DNA from: Dehalococcoidia bacterium | GTDB lineage: Bacteria > Chloroflexota > Dehalococcoidia > SHYB01 > SHYL01 | Assembly (NCBI GenBank): GCA_009692825.1 | Contig: SHYL01000007.1 | Span: forward strand, 1 to 38,251 | DNA: 38,251 nucleotides | Direction: 5' to 3' | In this document: one piece after another, positions 8,641 to 17,212 of the stretch | Layout of the letters: every line of letters begins with the position of its first letter | How positions within the stretch are numbered: position 1 is the stretch's first letter | The notes under the pieces: generated by a model | The model's input: the letters and a program-made list of their open reading frames with translations, nothing else | Databases searched by the model: none | Told to the model about the DNA's origin: nothing | Made by a program: the position numbers and the translations under genes

Positions 8641-9267
8641 ATGCAAATACAGGTAAAAAATATTTCAGGCAATATAGTCGAGACCATAGAGATCGCCGAT
8701 TCACTGTTCAGGTCAGAGGTCAACAAGCCTTTGCTGCACCAGGCGCTCCTTCGCGAGCTTGCCGGTCAGCGCAAGGGCACCAATGATACAAAGACCCGCG
8801 CAGAGGTGTCCGGCGGCGGTAAGAAGCCCAGACCTCAGAAGGGAAGCGGCCGCTCAAGACAGGGCAGCACAAGATCTCCTCTATGGGTTAAAGGTGGAAT
8901 AGCACACGGTCCTCACCCACGCTCTTACACGCAGAAGATGCCCAGAAAGATGTGGCGCATAGCCCTGAGCGGCGCGCTCTCATCCAAGATTTCAGACGAG
9001 CAGCTGATAGTTGTAGACAAGTTTGACTTCACTACACCTAAAACAAAGCCAATGGCAGAAGCATTGTCTCAGCTTGGCGCAAATAGGTCCGCCCTGATAG
9101 TGACCGGGAAAGTGGACGCCACTCTTTCCAAGTCGCTGGACAATCTTCCAAGAGTAAAGACGGTTCCCGCAATGAACATGAAGCTTCATGACATCATCAG
9201 GCACAACAGAGTTCTCATGACTGTGGATGCGGTAAGAGAAGCCGAACGCATCTGGGCTAAGGAATAA
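8641..9267 (+). CDS. rplD: 50S ribosomal protein L4
   Basis: Large-subunit protein whose extended loop lines the exit tunnel beside L22. In some bacteria it also represses its own operon. The 208 aa are normal, with the tunnel-loop segment TRAEVSGGGKKPRPQKGSG and GGIAHGPHPRSY. It starts 4 nt after rplC. No L4-binding S10 leader is visible upstream, so feedback of the E. coli type cannot be claimed. Confidence 0.95.
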   Translation: MQIQVKNISGNIVETIEIADSLFRSEVNKPLLHQALLRELAGQRKGTNDTKTRAEVSGGGKKPRPQKGSGRSRQGSTRSPLWVKGGIAHGPHPRSYTQKMPRKMWRIALSGALSSKISDEQLIVVDKFDFTTPKTKPMAEALSQLGANRSALIVTGKVDATLSKSLDNLPRVKTVPAMNMKLHDIIRHNRVLMTVDAVREAERIWAKE

Positions 9268-9270
9268 GTA

Positions 9271-9561
9271 ATGGCAAAATCAATACCTTCAGTATTAAAA
9301 AGGCCAATGGTGACTGAGAAGAGCACCACCCTGGGCGAGACCAATAGATATGTATTTGAAGTAGCTGATGACGCTACCAAGCCAGACGTGAAGCAGGCCG
9401 TACAGGCTGCCTTCAATGTGACAGTGCTCGACGTAAACATGATAAGAACGCATACCAAACCGAAGAGGTTTGGTCAGAAGCTGGTCATACGCCCAAGAAC
9501 AAAGAAAGCCATTATCAGGCTAAAAGATGGCGACAAGATACAGCTGTTTGAGAATCTGTAA
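9271..9561 (+). CDS. rplW: 50S ribosomal protein L23
   Basis: Protein at the tunnel exit that docks trigger factor and SRP. The 96 aa are standard, beginning with a short lead into [11 protein letters not shown] and including [20 protein letters not shown]; the tail is [16 protein letters not shown]. It follows rplD by 3 nt and precedes rplB by 11 nt, the conventional S10 order. No anomaly was seen. Confidence 0.96.
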   Translation: MAKSIPSVLKRPMVTEKSTTLGETNRYVFEVADDATKPDVKQAVQAAFNVTVLDVNMIRTHTKPKRFGQKLVIRPRTKKAIIRLKDGDKIQLFENL

Positions 9562-9572
9562 CAGGTACAAAT

Positions 9573-10400
9573 ATGCCAGTTAAACAATTTAAACCAACAT
9601 CGCCTTCCGTACGCGGCATGAGTGTTTCCTCCTTTGAGGAAATCACTAAGTCGAAGCCGGAAAAGAGCCTTATATCACACCGTAAAGTATTCGCAGGCAG
9701 GAACAACCGCGGCAAGATAACCGTACGCCATCACGGCGGCGGCGAGCAGCGGGCTCTCCGTCTTGTCGACTTCAAACGATACGATAAGGCTAACGTCCCA
9801 GGACGTGTGCTGGCAATCGAATATGATCCAAACCGCTCGTCACGTCTCGCCCTGATACAGTACGCGGACGGCGACAAGAGATATATTCTGGCACCAGTCA
9901 CAATGAAAGTCGGAGACAGCGTTGTTGCCGGACCTGAAGTTGAAGCGCGTGACGGAAACGCCATGCCGCTCAAAGCCATCCCTCCGGGCTCTCCCATACA
10001 CTGCATTGAGCTTCAGCGCGGCAAGGGAGCGCAGATAGTCAGAAGCGCAGGCACCGCTGCTCAGCTGCTCGCCAAAGAAGGCAGATGGTGCACGGTGAGA
10101 CTGCCGTCAGGTGAAATGCGCCGCGTAGACATTGAGTGCTATGCCACGATAGGTCAGCTTGGCAATCCTGAGCATAAGACCATCAAACTCGGTAAAGCCG
10201 GCAAGAGCCGTCACCTGGGCATAAGGCCGCATGTCAGAGGCAAAGCCATGACACCCAGAGACCATCCGCACGGCGGTGGTGAAGGCAAGAACCCCATCGG
10301 ACATCCAGGTCCGTTGACTCCATGGGCTCAGCCTTCCCGCGGATACAGGACTCGAAGAAATAAGCGAACCAATAAATTTATCATTAAGAGAAGAGGCTAG
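9573..10400 (+). CDS. rplB: 50S ribosomal protein L2
   Basis: Highly conserved 23S rRNA-binding protein needed for subunit joining and peptidyl-transferase activity. The 275 aa are standard, starting [12 protein letters not shown], with [17 protein letters not shown] and the C-terminal [20 protein letters not shown], which carries the essential His of the family. It ends KFIIKRRG. It lies 11 nt after rplW and 2 nt before the GTG of rpsS. Confidence 0.97.
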   Translation: MPVKQFKPTSPSVRGMSVSSFEEITKSKPEKSLISHRKVFAGRNNRGKITVRHHGGGEQRALRLVDFKRYDKANVPGRVLAIEYDPNRSSRLALIQYADGDKRYILAPVTMKVGDSVVAGPEVEARDGNAMPLKAIPPGSPIHCIELQRGKGAQIVRSAGTAAQLLAKEGRWCTVRLPSGEMRRVDIECYATIGQLGNPEHKTIKLGKAGKSRHLGIRPHVRGKAMTPRDHPHGGGEGKNPIGHPGPLTPWAQPSRGYRTRRNKRTNKFIIKRRG

Positions 10401-10402
10401 AG

Positions 10403-10732
10403 GTGTCACGCTCTACCAAAAAAGGCCCGTTTGTAGACCTTAAATTACAGAAGAAAGTGGACGCTGTCGTGAAAAGCGGTCAGCGCACCATCATCAAAAC
10501 ATGGGCAAGGAGCTCTACTGTCACACCCCAGATGGTCAGTCTGACAATTGCGGTGTATGACGGCAGGCGTCATGTTCCTGTCTTTATTTCTGAAGAGATG
10601 GTAGGGCACAGACTGGGCGAGTTTGCCCTGACAAGGATGTTTAGATCTCACGGCAGCAAGGCTGCGGCCGAAGCTGCGGCAGCCGGCGCTTCTTCCGGAC
10701 CAGCACCCGCTCGGGCCCCGGCAAAGGAATAA
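10403..10732 (+). CDS. rpsS: 30S ribosomal protein S19 with Ala/Pro-rich tail
   Basis: Head protein that forms a complex with S13 and contacts the large subunit. It starts at GTG, since [12 protein letters not shown] is the canonical beginning. The core (to about residue 85) includes [13 protein letters not shown] and [19 protein letters not shown]. The 109 aa exceed the usual 90-95 because of a tail composed mostly of Ala, Gly, Ser and Pro (about residues 86-109). It begins 2 nt after rplB. Confidence 0.96.
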   Translation: MSRSTKKGPFVDLKLQKKVDAVVKSGQRTIIKTWARSSTVTPQMVSLTIAVYDGRRHVPVFISEEMVGHRLGEFALTRMFRSHGSKAAAEAAAAGASSGPAPARAPAKE

Positions 10733-10736
10733 TTAG

Positions 10737-11081
10737 ATGCAAGTTAAAGCAAGCGTTAAAAATGTCGGCGTGCCTTCCAAGAAGCTGCGCCTCATAGCGG
10801 ATACTGTACGCGGCAAGCATGTAGGGGATGCCGTAAACATCCTGACCTTCCTTGCCTCACCATCCGCCAGGCACGTCCTAAAGGTGGTCAAGTCGGCAGC
10901 TGCGAATGCTGAAAAGAACCACCAGCTGCTTGCAACAGACCTCAAAGTGCTCAGAATCATGGTTGACGAAGGGCCGACAACCAAGCGAATACGAGCGAGA
11001 GCCAAAGGCAGAGCGTCCCGTATTTTGAAACGCAGTAGCCATATAACAGTGATAGTGGAGGACAGCGCCGTTGGGACATAA
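10737..11081 (+). CDS. rplV: 50S ribosomal protein L22
   Basis: Large-subunit protein whose beta-hairpin lines the exit tunnel opposite L4. The 114 aa are standard, with [28 protein letters not shown] and the hairpin region [24 protein letters not shown]. Its last 11 nt overlap the TTG start of rpsC, consistent with coupled translation. No insertion is seen in the hairpin. Confidence 0.96.
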   Translation: MQVKASVKNVGVPSKKLRLIADTVRGKHVGDAVNILTFLASPSARHVLKVVKSAAANAEKNHQLLATDLKVLRIMVDEGPTTKRIRARAKGRASRILKRSSHITVIVEDSAVGT

Positions 11082-11781
11082 AGTACATCCTGTAGGCTTC
11101 AGGCTTGGAGTAACGAGCGGCTGGTCAGCCAAATGGTTTGCGGCCAAACCCAAGACATACCGCGAGCATGTGCTCGAAGATATGAAGATCAGAAAAGCAA
11201 TCGCGACTAAGTATGCCGATGCTGCTGTCTCACGCGTTGAAATTGAGAGAAGCGCAAACGAGGTTGTCGTAACTGTTCATACGGCGCGCCCAGGAATCGT
11301 AATTGGTAAGGGTGGCCAGCGAGTTGAAGAGCTGAGACAGCTCCTGGAGAAGCAGATCTCCGGCAAAAAGGTCCGCTTGAACATACAGGAGATTCGCCAG
11401 GCTGAATTGGACCCTTACCTGGTAGCTCGCAATATATCTGACCAGCTTGAGAAAAGGGTCTCCTACCGCAGAGCAATGAAACAGGCGGTTAGCAGGACGA
11501 TGCAGTCAGGTGCAAAGGGCATCAAGATACAGGTGTCCGGAAGACTCGGAGGCGCTGAAATAGCCCGCACAGAAAAAGAGTCTCAGGGCACAGTGCCATT
11601 ACACACAATTAGAGCAGACATAGGATTTGCAATCGCAGAGGCTCACACACAGATGGGTCACATTGGCGTAAAAGTTTGGATTTATAAAGGCGAAACGCTT
11701 AACGAGAAGGCTGAGGCACTGAGGACAATGCAGAACCAGCCCGCTGCTCCAGCGACGCCAGAGGTGAGTGTCACGCAATGA
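11071..11781 (+). CDS. rpsC: 30S ribosomal protein S3 (TTG start)
   Basis: Head protein at the mRNA entry site with helicase-like contacts. The start is TTG at 11071, fixed by the canonical [13 protein letters not shown] beginning. The KH domain has the GXXG-like [12 protein letters not shown], and the C-terminal domain has [13 protein letters not shown] and [16 protein letters not shown]. The 236 aa end in a short Pro/Ala/Val tail (residues about 224-236). It overlaps rplV by 11 nt and rplP by 4 nt (ATGA), indicating tight coupling. Confidence 0.96.
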   Translation: MGHKVHPVGFRLGVTSGWSAKWFAAKPKTYREHVLEDMKIRKAIATKYADAAVSRVEIERSANEVVVTVHTARPGIVIGKGGQRVEELRQLLEKQISGKKVRLNIQEIRQAELDPYLVARNISDQLEKRVSYRRAMKQAVSRTMQSGAKGIKIQVSGRLGGAEIARTEKESQGTVPLHTIRADIGFAIAEAHTQMGHIGVKVWIYKGETLNEKAEALRTMQNQPAAPATPEVSVTQ

Positions 11782-12212
11782 TGCAGCCTAAGACAGTAAA
11801 GTACCGCAAAGCTCATAGAGGCAAGCGCCGCGGAATGGCAATGCGCGGCAACAGCCTTTCATTTGGCGAGTTCGGACTCAAGGCAATGGAAAATGCATGG
11901 ATAACCAGCCGCCAGATCGAAGCTGCAAGACGTGCCATGACACACGAGGTCAAGCGCGGCGGCCAGATTTGGATCAGGATATTTCCTGATAAGCCCGTTA
12001 CCATCAAGCCTGCCGAAACACGTCAGGGCGGTGGTAAAGGTGGCGTAGACCACTGGGTTGCAGTAGTAAAACGCGGCCGGGTGATGTTCGAGATCGCTGG
12101 TGTAACCATGGAAGACGCGAAAGAAGCCATGAGGCTTGCGTCCGACAAGCTGCCGATTGAGACGAAGTTTATACAACTTAATGCTTGGGAAGCAGGGAGC
12201 ACAGGAGTCTAA
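11778..12212 (+). CDS. rplP: 50S ribosomal protein L16
   Basis: Protein near the A-site tRNA elbow and the L7/L12 base. The 144 aa are standard: [17 protein letters not shown] (compare the usual MLQPK), [27 protein letters not shown] and RMGGGKG-like [16 protein letters not shown]. Two adjacent ATGs are possible; the first (11778) gives the normal MxQPK start and the 4-nt ATGA overlap with rpsC. It ends 1 nt before rpmC. Confidence 0.96.
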   Translation: MMQPKTVKYRKAHRGKRRGMAMRGNSLSFGEFGLKAMENAWITSRQIEAARRAMTHEVKRGGQIWIRIFPDKPVTIKPAETRQGGGKGGVDHWVAVVKRGRVMFEIAGVTMEDAKEAMRLASDKLPIETKFIQLNAWEAGSTGV

Positions 12213-12213
12213 T

Positions 12214-12420
12214 ATGCCGAGCAAAGTTGCGGAACTCAGAGGGCTTTCACTGCAGGATTTACAGGTAGAGCTGTCCAACACTGAAAAGGAACTCTTTAAC
12301 CTCCAAGTGCGATGGAGCACTCGCCAGCTGCCGAGCAGGGGCGAAATTACAAAGGCGCAGAAGAAGATCGCCAGACTAAAAACAGTGGCCCGAGAGGCCC
12401 AGATAGCAAGGGTGCGTTAA
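12214..12420 (+). CDS. rpmC: 50S ribosomal protein L29
   Basis: Small tunnel-exit protein of 68 aa. The start is set at ATG 12214, giving MPSKVAELRGLSLQDLQ; an upstream in-frame ATG lies inside rplP and is not credible. The conserved motif KELFNLQVRWSTRQL is followed by a helical KAQKKIARLKTVAREAQ segment. It begins 1 nt after rplP and its stop shares an A with the rpsQ start (TAATG). Confidence 0.95.
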   Translation: MPSKVAELRGLSLQDLQVELSNTEKELFNLQVRWSTRQLPSRGEITKAQKKIARLKTVAREAQIARVR

Positions 12421-12788
12421 TGGCAACGGAAGCAGAAGTCGTACATAAAATTCGGGTGGGCCGCGTAATAAGCGATAAGATGCAAAAAACGCGAATAGTA
12501 GCCATTAAGTGGAAGCAGCACCATCCTAAATATAAGAGACTCGTATCAAAAGAGACCAGGTTCAAGGTTCACGATGAGAAAAACGAGAGCAAATTGGGTG
12601 ACCTCGTCAGGATAATCGAAGGCAGACCGCTTTCCAAGGAAAAACACTGGAGGGTTGCTGAGATACTTGAGCGCGGCATGGTAGCAAACATTAAGCCTGT
12701 TGAAATTGAAGAAAGCACACTGGTAGAGCTTTCGACCAAGCAGCGACCTGAAATCAAGAAGGAAGAACCGAAAGACGCGACTCAGTAA
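12420..12788 (+). CDS. rpsQ: 30S ribosomal protein S17
   Basis: Primary 16S rRNA-binding OB-fold protein. The start at 12420 overlaps the rpmC stop by 1 nt; an earlier in-frame ATG is inside rpmC. The core reads RVGRVISDKMQKTRIVAI, KRLVSKETRFKVHDE and GDLVRIIEGRPLSKEKHW. The 122 aa exceed the usual 80-90 owing to an acidic/basic C-terminal extension from about residue 85, ending KKEEPKDATQ. rplN follows after 34 nt. Confidence 0.95.
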   Translation: MATEAEVVHKIRVGRVISDKMQKTRIVAIKWKQHHPKYKRLVSKETRFKVHDEKNESKLGDLVRIIEGRPLSKEKHWRVAEILERGMVANIKPVEIEESTLVELSTKQRPEIKKEEPKDATQ

Positions 12789-12822
12789 GGTCTAATTCAG
12801 ATATTTGAAGTGGTAATAAAAA

Positions 12823-13191
12823 ATGATTCAAACCTATACAAGATTAAAAGTAGCCGATAATTCCGGCGCAAAAACTATCATGTGCATAAATGTGCCGGGC
12901 GGCTCTGGTAAGAGATATGCGCGCATCGGCGACATAATTGTTGCGAGCGTGAAGGAAGCCACTCCTGGGGCAGCCGTAAAGCAGGGCAACGTCGTTAAAG
13001 CGGTAGTAGTGCGAACCACAAGGTCTACCAGACGTAGCGACGGCTCATATATCCGCTTTGACGATAACGCAGCGGTTCTTCTGACCGATGCGACCAATCC
13101 TAAAGGCACTCGTATTTTTGGCCCCGTAGCCAGAGAGCTTCGTGAGAAAAACTTCATGAAGATAATCTCACTTGCCCCTGAGGTGCTGTAA
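12823..13191 (+). CDS. rplN: 50S ribosomal protein L14
   Basis: Interface protein that contacts 16S rRNA in bridge B8 and binds the silencing factor RsfS in the family. The 122 aa match exactly: [50 protein letters not shown] and [20 protein letters not shown]. It starts the spc-like section, with a 34-nt gap before it and rplX 3 nt after it. Confidence 0.97.
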   Translation: MIQTYTRLKVADNSGAKTIMCINVPGGSGKRYARIGDIIVASVKEATPGAAVKQGNVVKAVVVRTTRSTRRSDGSYIRFDDNAAVLLTDATNPKGTRIFGPVARELREKNFMKIISLAPEVL

Positions 13192-13194
13192 GCG

Positions 13195-13506
13195 ATGCAT
13201 ATACATAAAAACGACCTCGTAAAAGTAATCACAGGCCGAGATTCAGGTAAGAAGGGCAAGGTCCTTCGTGTTATTCCAAGCGCCGGCAGGGTGCAGGTGG
13301 AAGGCATAAATATCGTAAAGCGTTCATTCAAAGCGAGGCCAGGTGTCAGGCAGGCAGGAATCGTTTCTATGCCAGCCATGATGAACATCTCCAAGGTGCA
13401 GCTGGTCTGCCCAAGCTGCAACAAGCCGATGCGTGTTACATATCAAATTAATAATGGTGTTAAGGTAAGGATCTGTAGGTTATGCAAAGCGACGATAAGC
13501 CAGTAA
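13195..13506 (+). CDS. rplX: 50S ribosomal protein L24 (zinc-knuckle type)
   Basis: Assembly initiator protein with an N-terminal KOW motif (KNDLVKVITGRDSGKKGKV). The 103 aa carry two Cys pairs at the C-terminal end, C72-x2-C75 and C94-x2-C97, a probable zinc site seen in several non-proteobacterial L24 proteins. The last 25 nt overlap the long L5 reading frame in another phase, so the second Cys pair is encoded in and just before DNA shared with rplE. Confidence 0.95.
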   Translation: MHIHKNDLVKVITGRDSGKKGKVLRVIPSAGRVQVEGINIVKRSFKARPGVRQAGIVSMPAMMNISKVQLVCPSCNKPMRVTYQINNGVKVRICRLCKATISQ

Positions 13507-14345
13507 AACCCAGAAGGCCAAAAACAGAAAAAGTAGAAGAGCTTAAGACGCAGGGAACACCCGCGTCTGGCGAAGCCGCGGCCAAGCCAACCAGAGCTCC
13601 CCGACAGTCCAAAGCTGCCGGCGAAGCACCTGCTGCTAAAGCTGATGCTCCCACAGCTGCCCCCACAAGAACGCCACGTGCAGGCGGACGGCCTGCCGCG
13701 TCAGCTGCACCCGCAGCCCCGCCTGCGGCTAAACAGCCGTTACTCCCGCCGCCACCGGCCAGGCTCAGGGAGAAGTATCTTAAGACCATCGTTCCGACAC
13801 TGATGAAGGACCTTGGCTTCCAGAACACAATGCAGGTTCCGAAGCTGGAAAAGATCGTCATAAACGTGGGTATCGGCCGCGAGGTAACTTCCTCGGAAAA
13901 TTCGGCCAAAATCGTTGACGCAGCACTCAAAGACATCACTGCGATTGCCGGCCAGAAGCCGATAATTAAGATGTCCAAGAAAGCGATCGCGTCCTTTAAG
14001 CTGAGGAAGGGTCAGCCTGTTGGCATCATGGTCACACTCCGAGGCGCCAGGATGTACGAATTTTTCGACAAGCTGGTCAATGTAACGCTTCCCCGTATAC
14101 GAGACTTTCAGGGCTCCCCCATAGCAAGCTTTGACGGGCGCGGAGCTTATCAGCTTGGTATGCGTGAACAGACGTTATTCCCTGAAATCGAATACACATC
14201 TGTGGACAGGGTTCGAGGGCTGCAGATAAATATCGTCACGACCGCAGATTCCAAAGAGAACACCAAGAAACTTCTCGAGTCACTGGGTATGCCGTTCGCC
14301 AAGGAAGGCGCTCAGTCGAGACCTAGATTTGCAATTCGAGCGTAA
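13482..14345 (+). CDS. rplE: 50S ribosomal protein L5 with ~92-residue N-terminal extension
   Basis: Central-protuberance protein that binds 5S rRNA. Residues from about 93 form a normal L5: [34 protein letters not shown] and [20 protein letters not shown]. Residues 1-92 are an added low-complexity stretch rich in Ala, Pro, Lys and Arg, giving 287 aa against the usual ~180. No ATG, GTG or TTG lies between codon 1 and the L5 core. AAGGA (13467-13471) sits 10 nt before the ATG, so the long form is the best reading. It overlaps rplX by 25 nt. Core identity is certain; the role of the extension is unknown. Confidence 0.93.
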   Translation: MQSDDKPVKPRRPKTEKVEELKTQGTPASGEAAAKPTRAPRQSKAAGEAPAAKADAPTAAPTRTPRAGGRPAASAAPAAPPAAKQPLLPPPPARLREKYLKTIVPTLMKDLGFQNTMQVPKLEKIVINVGIGREVTSSENSAKIVDAALKDITAIAGQKPIIKMSKKAIASFKLRKGQPVGIMVTLRGARMYEFFDKLVNVTLPRIRDFQGSPIASFDGRGAYQLGMREQTLFPEIEYTSVDRVRGLQINIVTTADSKENTKKLLESLGMPFAKEGAQSRPRFAIRA

Positions 14346-14377
14346 ATGAAGGTTCAATTAATGGGGATGATTATCTA

Positions 14378-14572
14378 ATGGCAAAGGTCAGCAAGATTGA
14401 AAAATGGAAGCGCCAGGCTATTAAGCCTAAATTTAAAGTCCAAGCGCATAACCGCTGCAACCTTTGCGGCAGACCGCGCGGCTACATCAGGCAGTTCGGC
14501 CTGTGCCGAATCTGTTTCAGAGAACGAGCTTTAAGAGGCGAACTACCGGGCGTACAAAAGGCAAGCTGGTAA
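14378..14572 (+). CDS. rpsZ: 30S ribosomal protein S14, zinc-binding type
   Basis: Short, Cys4 form of S14 (64 aa), in contrast to the ~100-aa zinc-free form. Zinc ligands are C27, C30, C43 and C46 ([12 protein letters not shown]...GLCRICFRE), and it ends LPGVQKASW as in the family. Zinc-free paralogues often replace this form when zinc is scarce; none is present here. It lies 32 nt after rplE, within the spc order. Confidence 0.96.
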   Translation: MAKVSKIEKWKRQAIKPKFKVQAHNRCNLCGRPRGYIRQFGLCRICFRERALRGELPGVQKASW

Positions 14573-14628
14573 GAATCGAATTATCAAGTCCCTTCAAGAC
14601 TAGTGAAAAGTAAGGAAAGACACAGGAT

Positions 14629-15030
14629 ATGAGCACCGACCCAATAGCAGACATGTTAACCAGGATCAGGAATGCTTCGATGGTCAAGCACGACAGCATA
14701 ACTGTGCCTGCATCAAAGACAAAAATAGCCATAGCTCAAATCCTCAAAAATGAAGGGTTTACCAGAGGCTTCGAATTGCTCAAGGGAAAGACTCCACAGC
14801 ACAAAAATCTGAAGATTCAACTTATGTACAAAGAGAAAAAGGCTCCTGTTATAAACGGACTTCGCCGTGTCAGCAGGCCGGGCCTCAGAACATACTCAGG
14901 TAAGTCCGAAATTCCGAGAGTATTCGGCGGACTCGGAACCGCAATCTTATCTACTCCGAAAGGTGTAATGACCGGACAGCAGGCCTGGCGAAGCAACGTC
15001 GGCGGCGAAGTTATCTGTTTCGTCTGGTAA
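14629..15030 (+). CDS. rpsH: 30S ribosomal protein S8
   Basis: Central-domain 16S rRNA-binding protein and, in E. coli, the spc-operon repressor. The 133 aa are normal, starting STDPIADMLTRIRNAS and ending with STPKGVMTGQQAWRSNVGGEVICFVW, shown here only as family-typical segments. It is 56 nt after S14 and 12 nt before rplF. No S8-like target hairpin was identified around rplE. Confidence 0.96.
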   Translation: MSTDPIADMLTRIRNASMVKHDSITVPASKTKIAIAQILKNEGFTRGFELLKGKTPQHKNLKIQLMYKEKKAPVINGLRRVSRPGLRTYSGKSEIPRVFGGLGTAILSTPKGVMTGQQAWRSNVGGEVICFVW

Positions 15031-15042
15031 AGGTATTAAATA

Positions 15043-15591
15043 ATGTCAAGAGTCGGCAATAAACCAATAGCAATTCCGAAAGGCGTACAGGTAACTGTAA
15101 GCGGTTCATCTGTGACCACGAAGGGTCCCAAGGGCCAGCTCACACAGACCTTTAATCCTGTGATCACGATCACACAAAAAGAGGGTACAGTTATCGTCGC
15201 AAGGACGGACGAAGAACGTCTGTCCAGGTCCTTACACGGCCTGACGAGAACTCTTATCTACAACATGCTCGAGGGCGTTGAGAAGGGGTACCAGAAAAGC
15301 CTTGAAATAGTGGGCGTCGGATACCGTGCTTCCAAGCAGGGAGACAGACTGGTCCTCCAGGTAGGCACATCGAAGCCTATGGATATTGCGCCCCCACAGA
15401 ATATACAGTTCGACGTAGAAGGTCAAAACAGAGTCCACATCAGAGGCATAGATAAGCAGCTTGTCGGCCAAACGGCCGCTGCGATCAGATCGAAGCGACC
15501 ACCCGATAGGTACAAGGGCAAGGGCATCCGGTACGTCGGAGAAGTCGTCAAGCTTAAACCTGGAAAGGCTGCTGCCAAGAAGAAGGCATAG
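15043..15591 (+). CDS. rplF: 50S ribosomal protein L6
   Basis: Protein near the sarcin-ricin loop and the factor-binding site. The 182 aa are standard: [17 protein letters not shown] at the start, the duplicated alpha/beta domains, and the signature [20 protein letters not shown] near the end. The tail [11 protein letters not shown] is slightly extended and basic. It precedes rplR by 2 nt. Confidence 0.96.
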   Translation: MSRVGNKPIAIPKGVQVTVSGSSVTTKGPKGQLTQTFNPVITITQKEGTVIVARTDEERLSRSLHGLTRTLIYNMLEGVEKGYQKSLEIVGVGYRASKQGDRLVLQVGTSKPMDIAPPQNIQFDVEGQNRVHIRGIDKQLVGQTAAAIRSKRPPDRYKGKGIRYVGEVVKLKPGKAAAKKKA

Positions 15592-15593
15592 TT

Positions 15594-15959
15594 ATGAGTA
15601 ACACAACTTCGATACAGTTGCGTCAAGTTAGACATGAAAGGCTCCGCAAGACGGTCACCGGGACCACAGAGCGGCCCAGGCTTTCCGTTTATCGCAGCTT
15701 AAACAACATTTACACGCAAATCATCGATGATTCCAAGGGCACAACCCTAGCATCAGCGTCATCTTTGGATAAAGATATCAAACCTCAGATCGCCGGAAAG
15801 AAAAAGGCGGAAGAGGCAGGTATCATCGGAAACGCTATCGCTAAGAAAGCTCTGGCACAGGGCATCAAACAGGTAGTATTCGACCGCGGCGGCTATATGT
15901 ATCACGGAAGAGTGAAAAGCCTAGCGGAAGCAGCCCGAAAGGCAGGTATACAGTTTTGA
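15594..15959 (+). CDS. rplR: 50S ribosomal protein L18
   Basis: 5S rRNA-binding protein of the central protuberance, partner of L5. The 121 aa are standard, with [29 protein letters not shown] and the C-terminal [22 protein letters not shown]. Its TGA overlaps the TTG start of rpsE (TTGA), a 4-nt coupling. Confidence 0.96.
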   Translation: MSNTTSIQLRQVRHERLRKTVTGTTERPRLSVYRSLNNIYTQIIDDSKGTTLASASSLDKDIKPQIAGKKKAEEAGIIGNAIAKKALAQGIKQVVFDRGGYMYHGRVKSLAEAARKAGIQF

Positions 15960-16594
15960 CAACAAGACAAGGTGGCGGGCGCCAGGGCGGAGCCGGCGGC
16001 AGACGGGACAACCCGCGCTCACAGGAAGAACATAGCGCCATTGAGAAGGTTGTTCATATTCGCCGTGTCGCCAAAGTAATAAAAGGCGGCAAACATTTCA
16101 GATTCAATGCGGTAACTGTTGTCGGAGACGACAACGGCAAAGTAGGCATTGGCTACGGTAAGGGCGCCGAAGTCCCTGATGCTGTACGCAAGGCCAATTT
16201 ATCAGCACGCAAGCATATGTTTCTGGTACCGTTGCGCGGCAGGACCGTGCCCCAGATGGTGATTGCAAAGTTCGGAGCCTCAAAGGTACTAATTAAACCG
16301 GCCGCCCCTGGTACAGGAATCATTGCAGGCGGCTCTGTAAGAGCAGTACTCGAAGCCGCTGGTATACGCGACGTTTTAACAAAGTCGCTCGGGAGCCCGA
16401 ACCCGATCAACGTAGTTAAAGCCACATTTATCGCCCTACAGAATATGCACGACCCGAAAAAAGAGGTAGCGCTGCGCAGAGCGCGCGCTGAGGAAGCCGC
16501 AAAATTGCCGACTCCTCCACCTCCAAGAGTTCCAATGCCGCCGCAGGCACAGCGTCCGAGACCGCCAAGAGAGGCAGACCATGGGCAAGCTTAA
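15956..16594 (+). CDS. rpsE: 30S ribosomal protein S5 (TTG start, Pro-rich tail)
   Basis: Protein at the mRNA entry channel affecting decoding accuracy. The TTG at 15956 overlaps the rplR stop by 4 nt. The N terminus is Gly/Arg-rich ([15 protein letters not shown]); the core has [39 protein letters not shown] and the C-terminal [12 protein letters not shown]. The 212 aa include a tail of about 30 residues dominated by Pro and Arg. The last 14 nt overlap rpmD. Confidence 0.95.
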   Translation: MTTRQGGGRQGGAGGRRDNPRSQEEHSAIEKVVHIRRVAKVIKGGKHFRFNAVTVVGDDNGKVGIGYGKGAEVPDAVRKANLSARKHMFLVPLRGRTVPQMVIAKFGASKVLIKPAAPGTGIIAGGSVRAVLEAAGIRDVLTKSLGSPNPINVVKATFIALQNMHDPKKEVALRRARAEEAAKLPTPPPPRVPMPPQAQRPRPPREADHGQA

Positions 16595-16760
16595 GATAAC
16601 CTACAAGAAAAGCGCGAACGGCCAGAGATCTGTGCACAGGAGAACTGTCACCGCTCTCGGACTCAGGCATCTTAATCAAACAGTCGAATTGGAAGATTCG
16701 CCGTCCGTCCGCGGAATGGTCGAGTCTGTTAAACACATGGTCAAAGTGGAAAGAGCATAG
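16581..16760 (+). CDS. rpmD: 50S ribosomal protein L30
   Basis: A 59-aa gene between rpsE and rplO. The translation begins [15 protein letters not shown] and contains [15 protein letters not shown] followed by [15 protein letters not shown], the standard L30 pattern. The ATG at 16581 lies inside the end of rpsE with a 14-nt overlap and the TAG is 5 nt before rplO. Position and motif agree, so identification is secure despite the small size. Confidence 0.95.
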   Translation: MGKLKITYKKSANGQRSVHRRTVTALGLRHLNQTVELEDSPSVRGMVESVKHMVKVERA

Positions 16761-16765
16761 CTTTT

Positions 16766-17209
16766 ATGAAGATGCATGATTTAAAGCCGTCTCCAGGCGC
16801 AAAAAAAGACCGTATCCGGTACGGCAGAGGACTTGGCAGCGGCAAAGGTGAGTTTTCAGGCAGAGGCCGCAAAGGTCAGAAGGCACGCGCAGGCGGTAGG
16901 GTAAGACCGGGATTTGAAGGCGGTCAGCTGCCTCTTATCAAGCGCTTGCCAGCTAAACATGGGTTTACCAATCCTTTCAAGAAAGAGTTCCAGCTCGTTA
17001 ACGTCGGTTTGCTTTCGGAAAGATTCCAGGCAGGAGCCATAATTTCAGAGGCTGTACTCCAGGCGAATGGGATAGTCAGAAAGAATATACCCGTGAAGGT
17101 GCTCGGCACTGGTGATATCAATAAGGCGCTCACTGTGAACGCAAGCGCCTTCTCAGACAGCGCAAGGGCCAAGATAGAGGCAGCCGGCGGTAAGGCGGTT
17201 AAGGCTTAA
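16766..17209 (+). CDS. rplO: 50S ribosomal protein L15
   Basis: Late-assembly 23S rRNA-binding protein. The 147 aa are standard: MKMHDLKPSPGAKKDRIRYG, GSGKGEFSGRGRKGQKARAG, FEGGQLPLIKRLPAKHGF and the C-terminal SDSARAKIEAAGGKAV. It lies directly before secY (3 nt), the conserved end of the spc section. Confidence 0.96.
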   Translation: MKMHDLKPSPGAKKDRIRYGRGLGSGKGEFSGRGRKGQKARAGGRVRPGFEGGQLPLIKRLPAKHGFTNPFKKEFQLVNVGLLSERFQAGAIISEAVLQANGIVRKNIPVKVLGTGDINKALTVNASAFSDSARAKIEAAGGKAVKA

Positions 17210-17212
17210 GGC

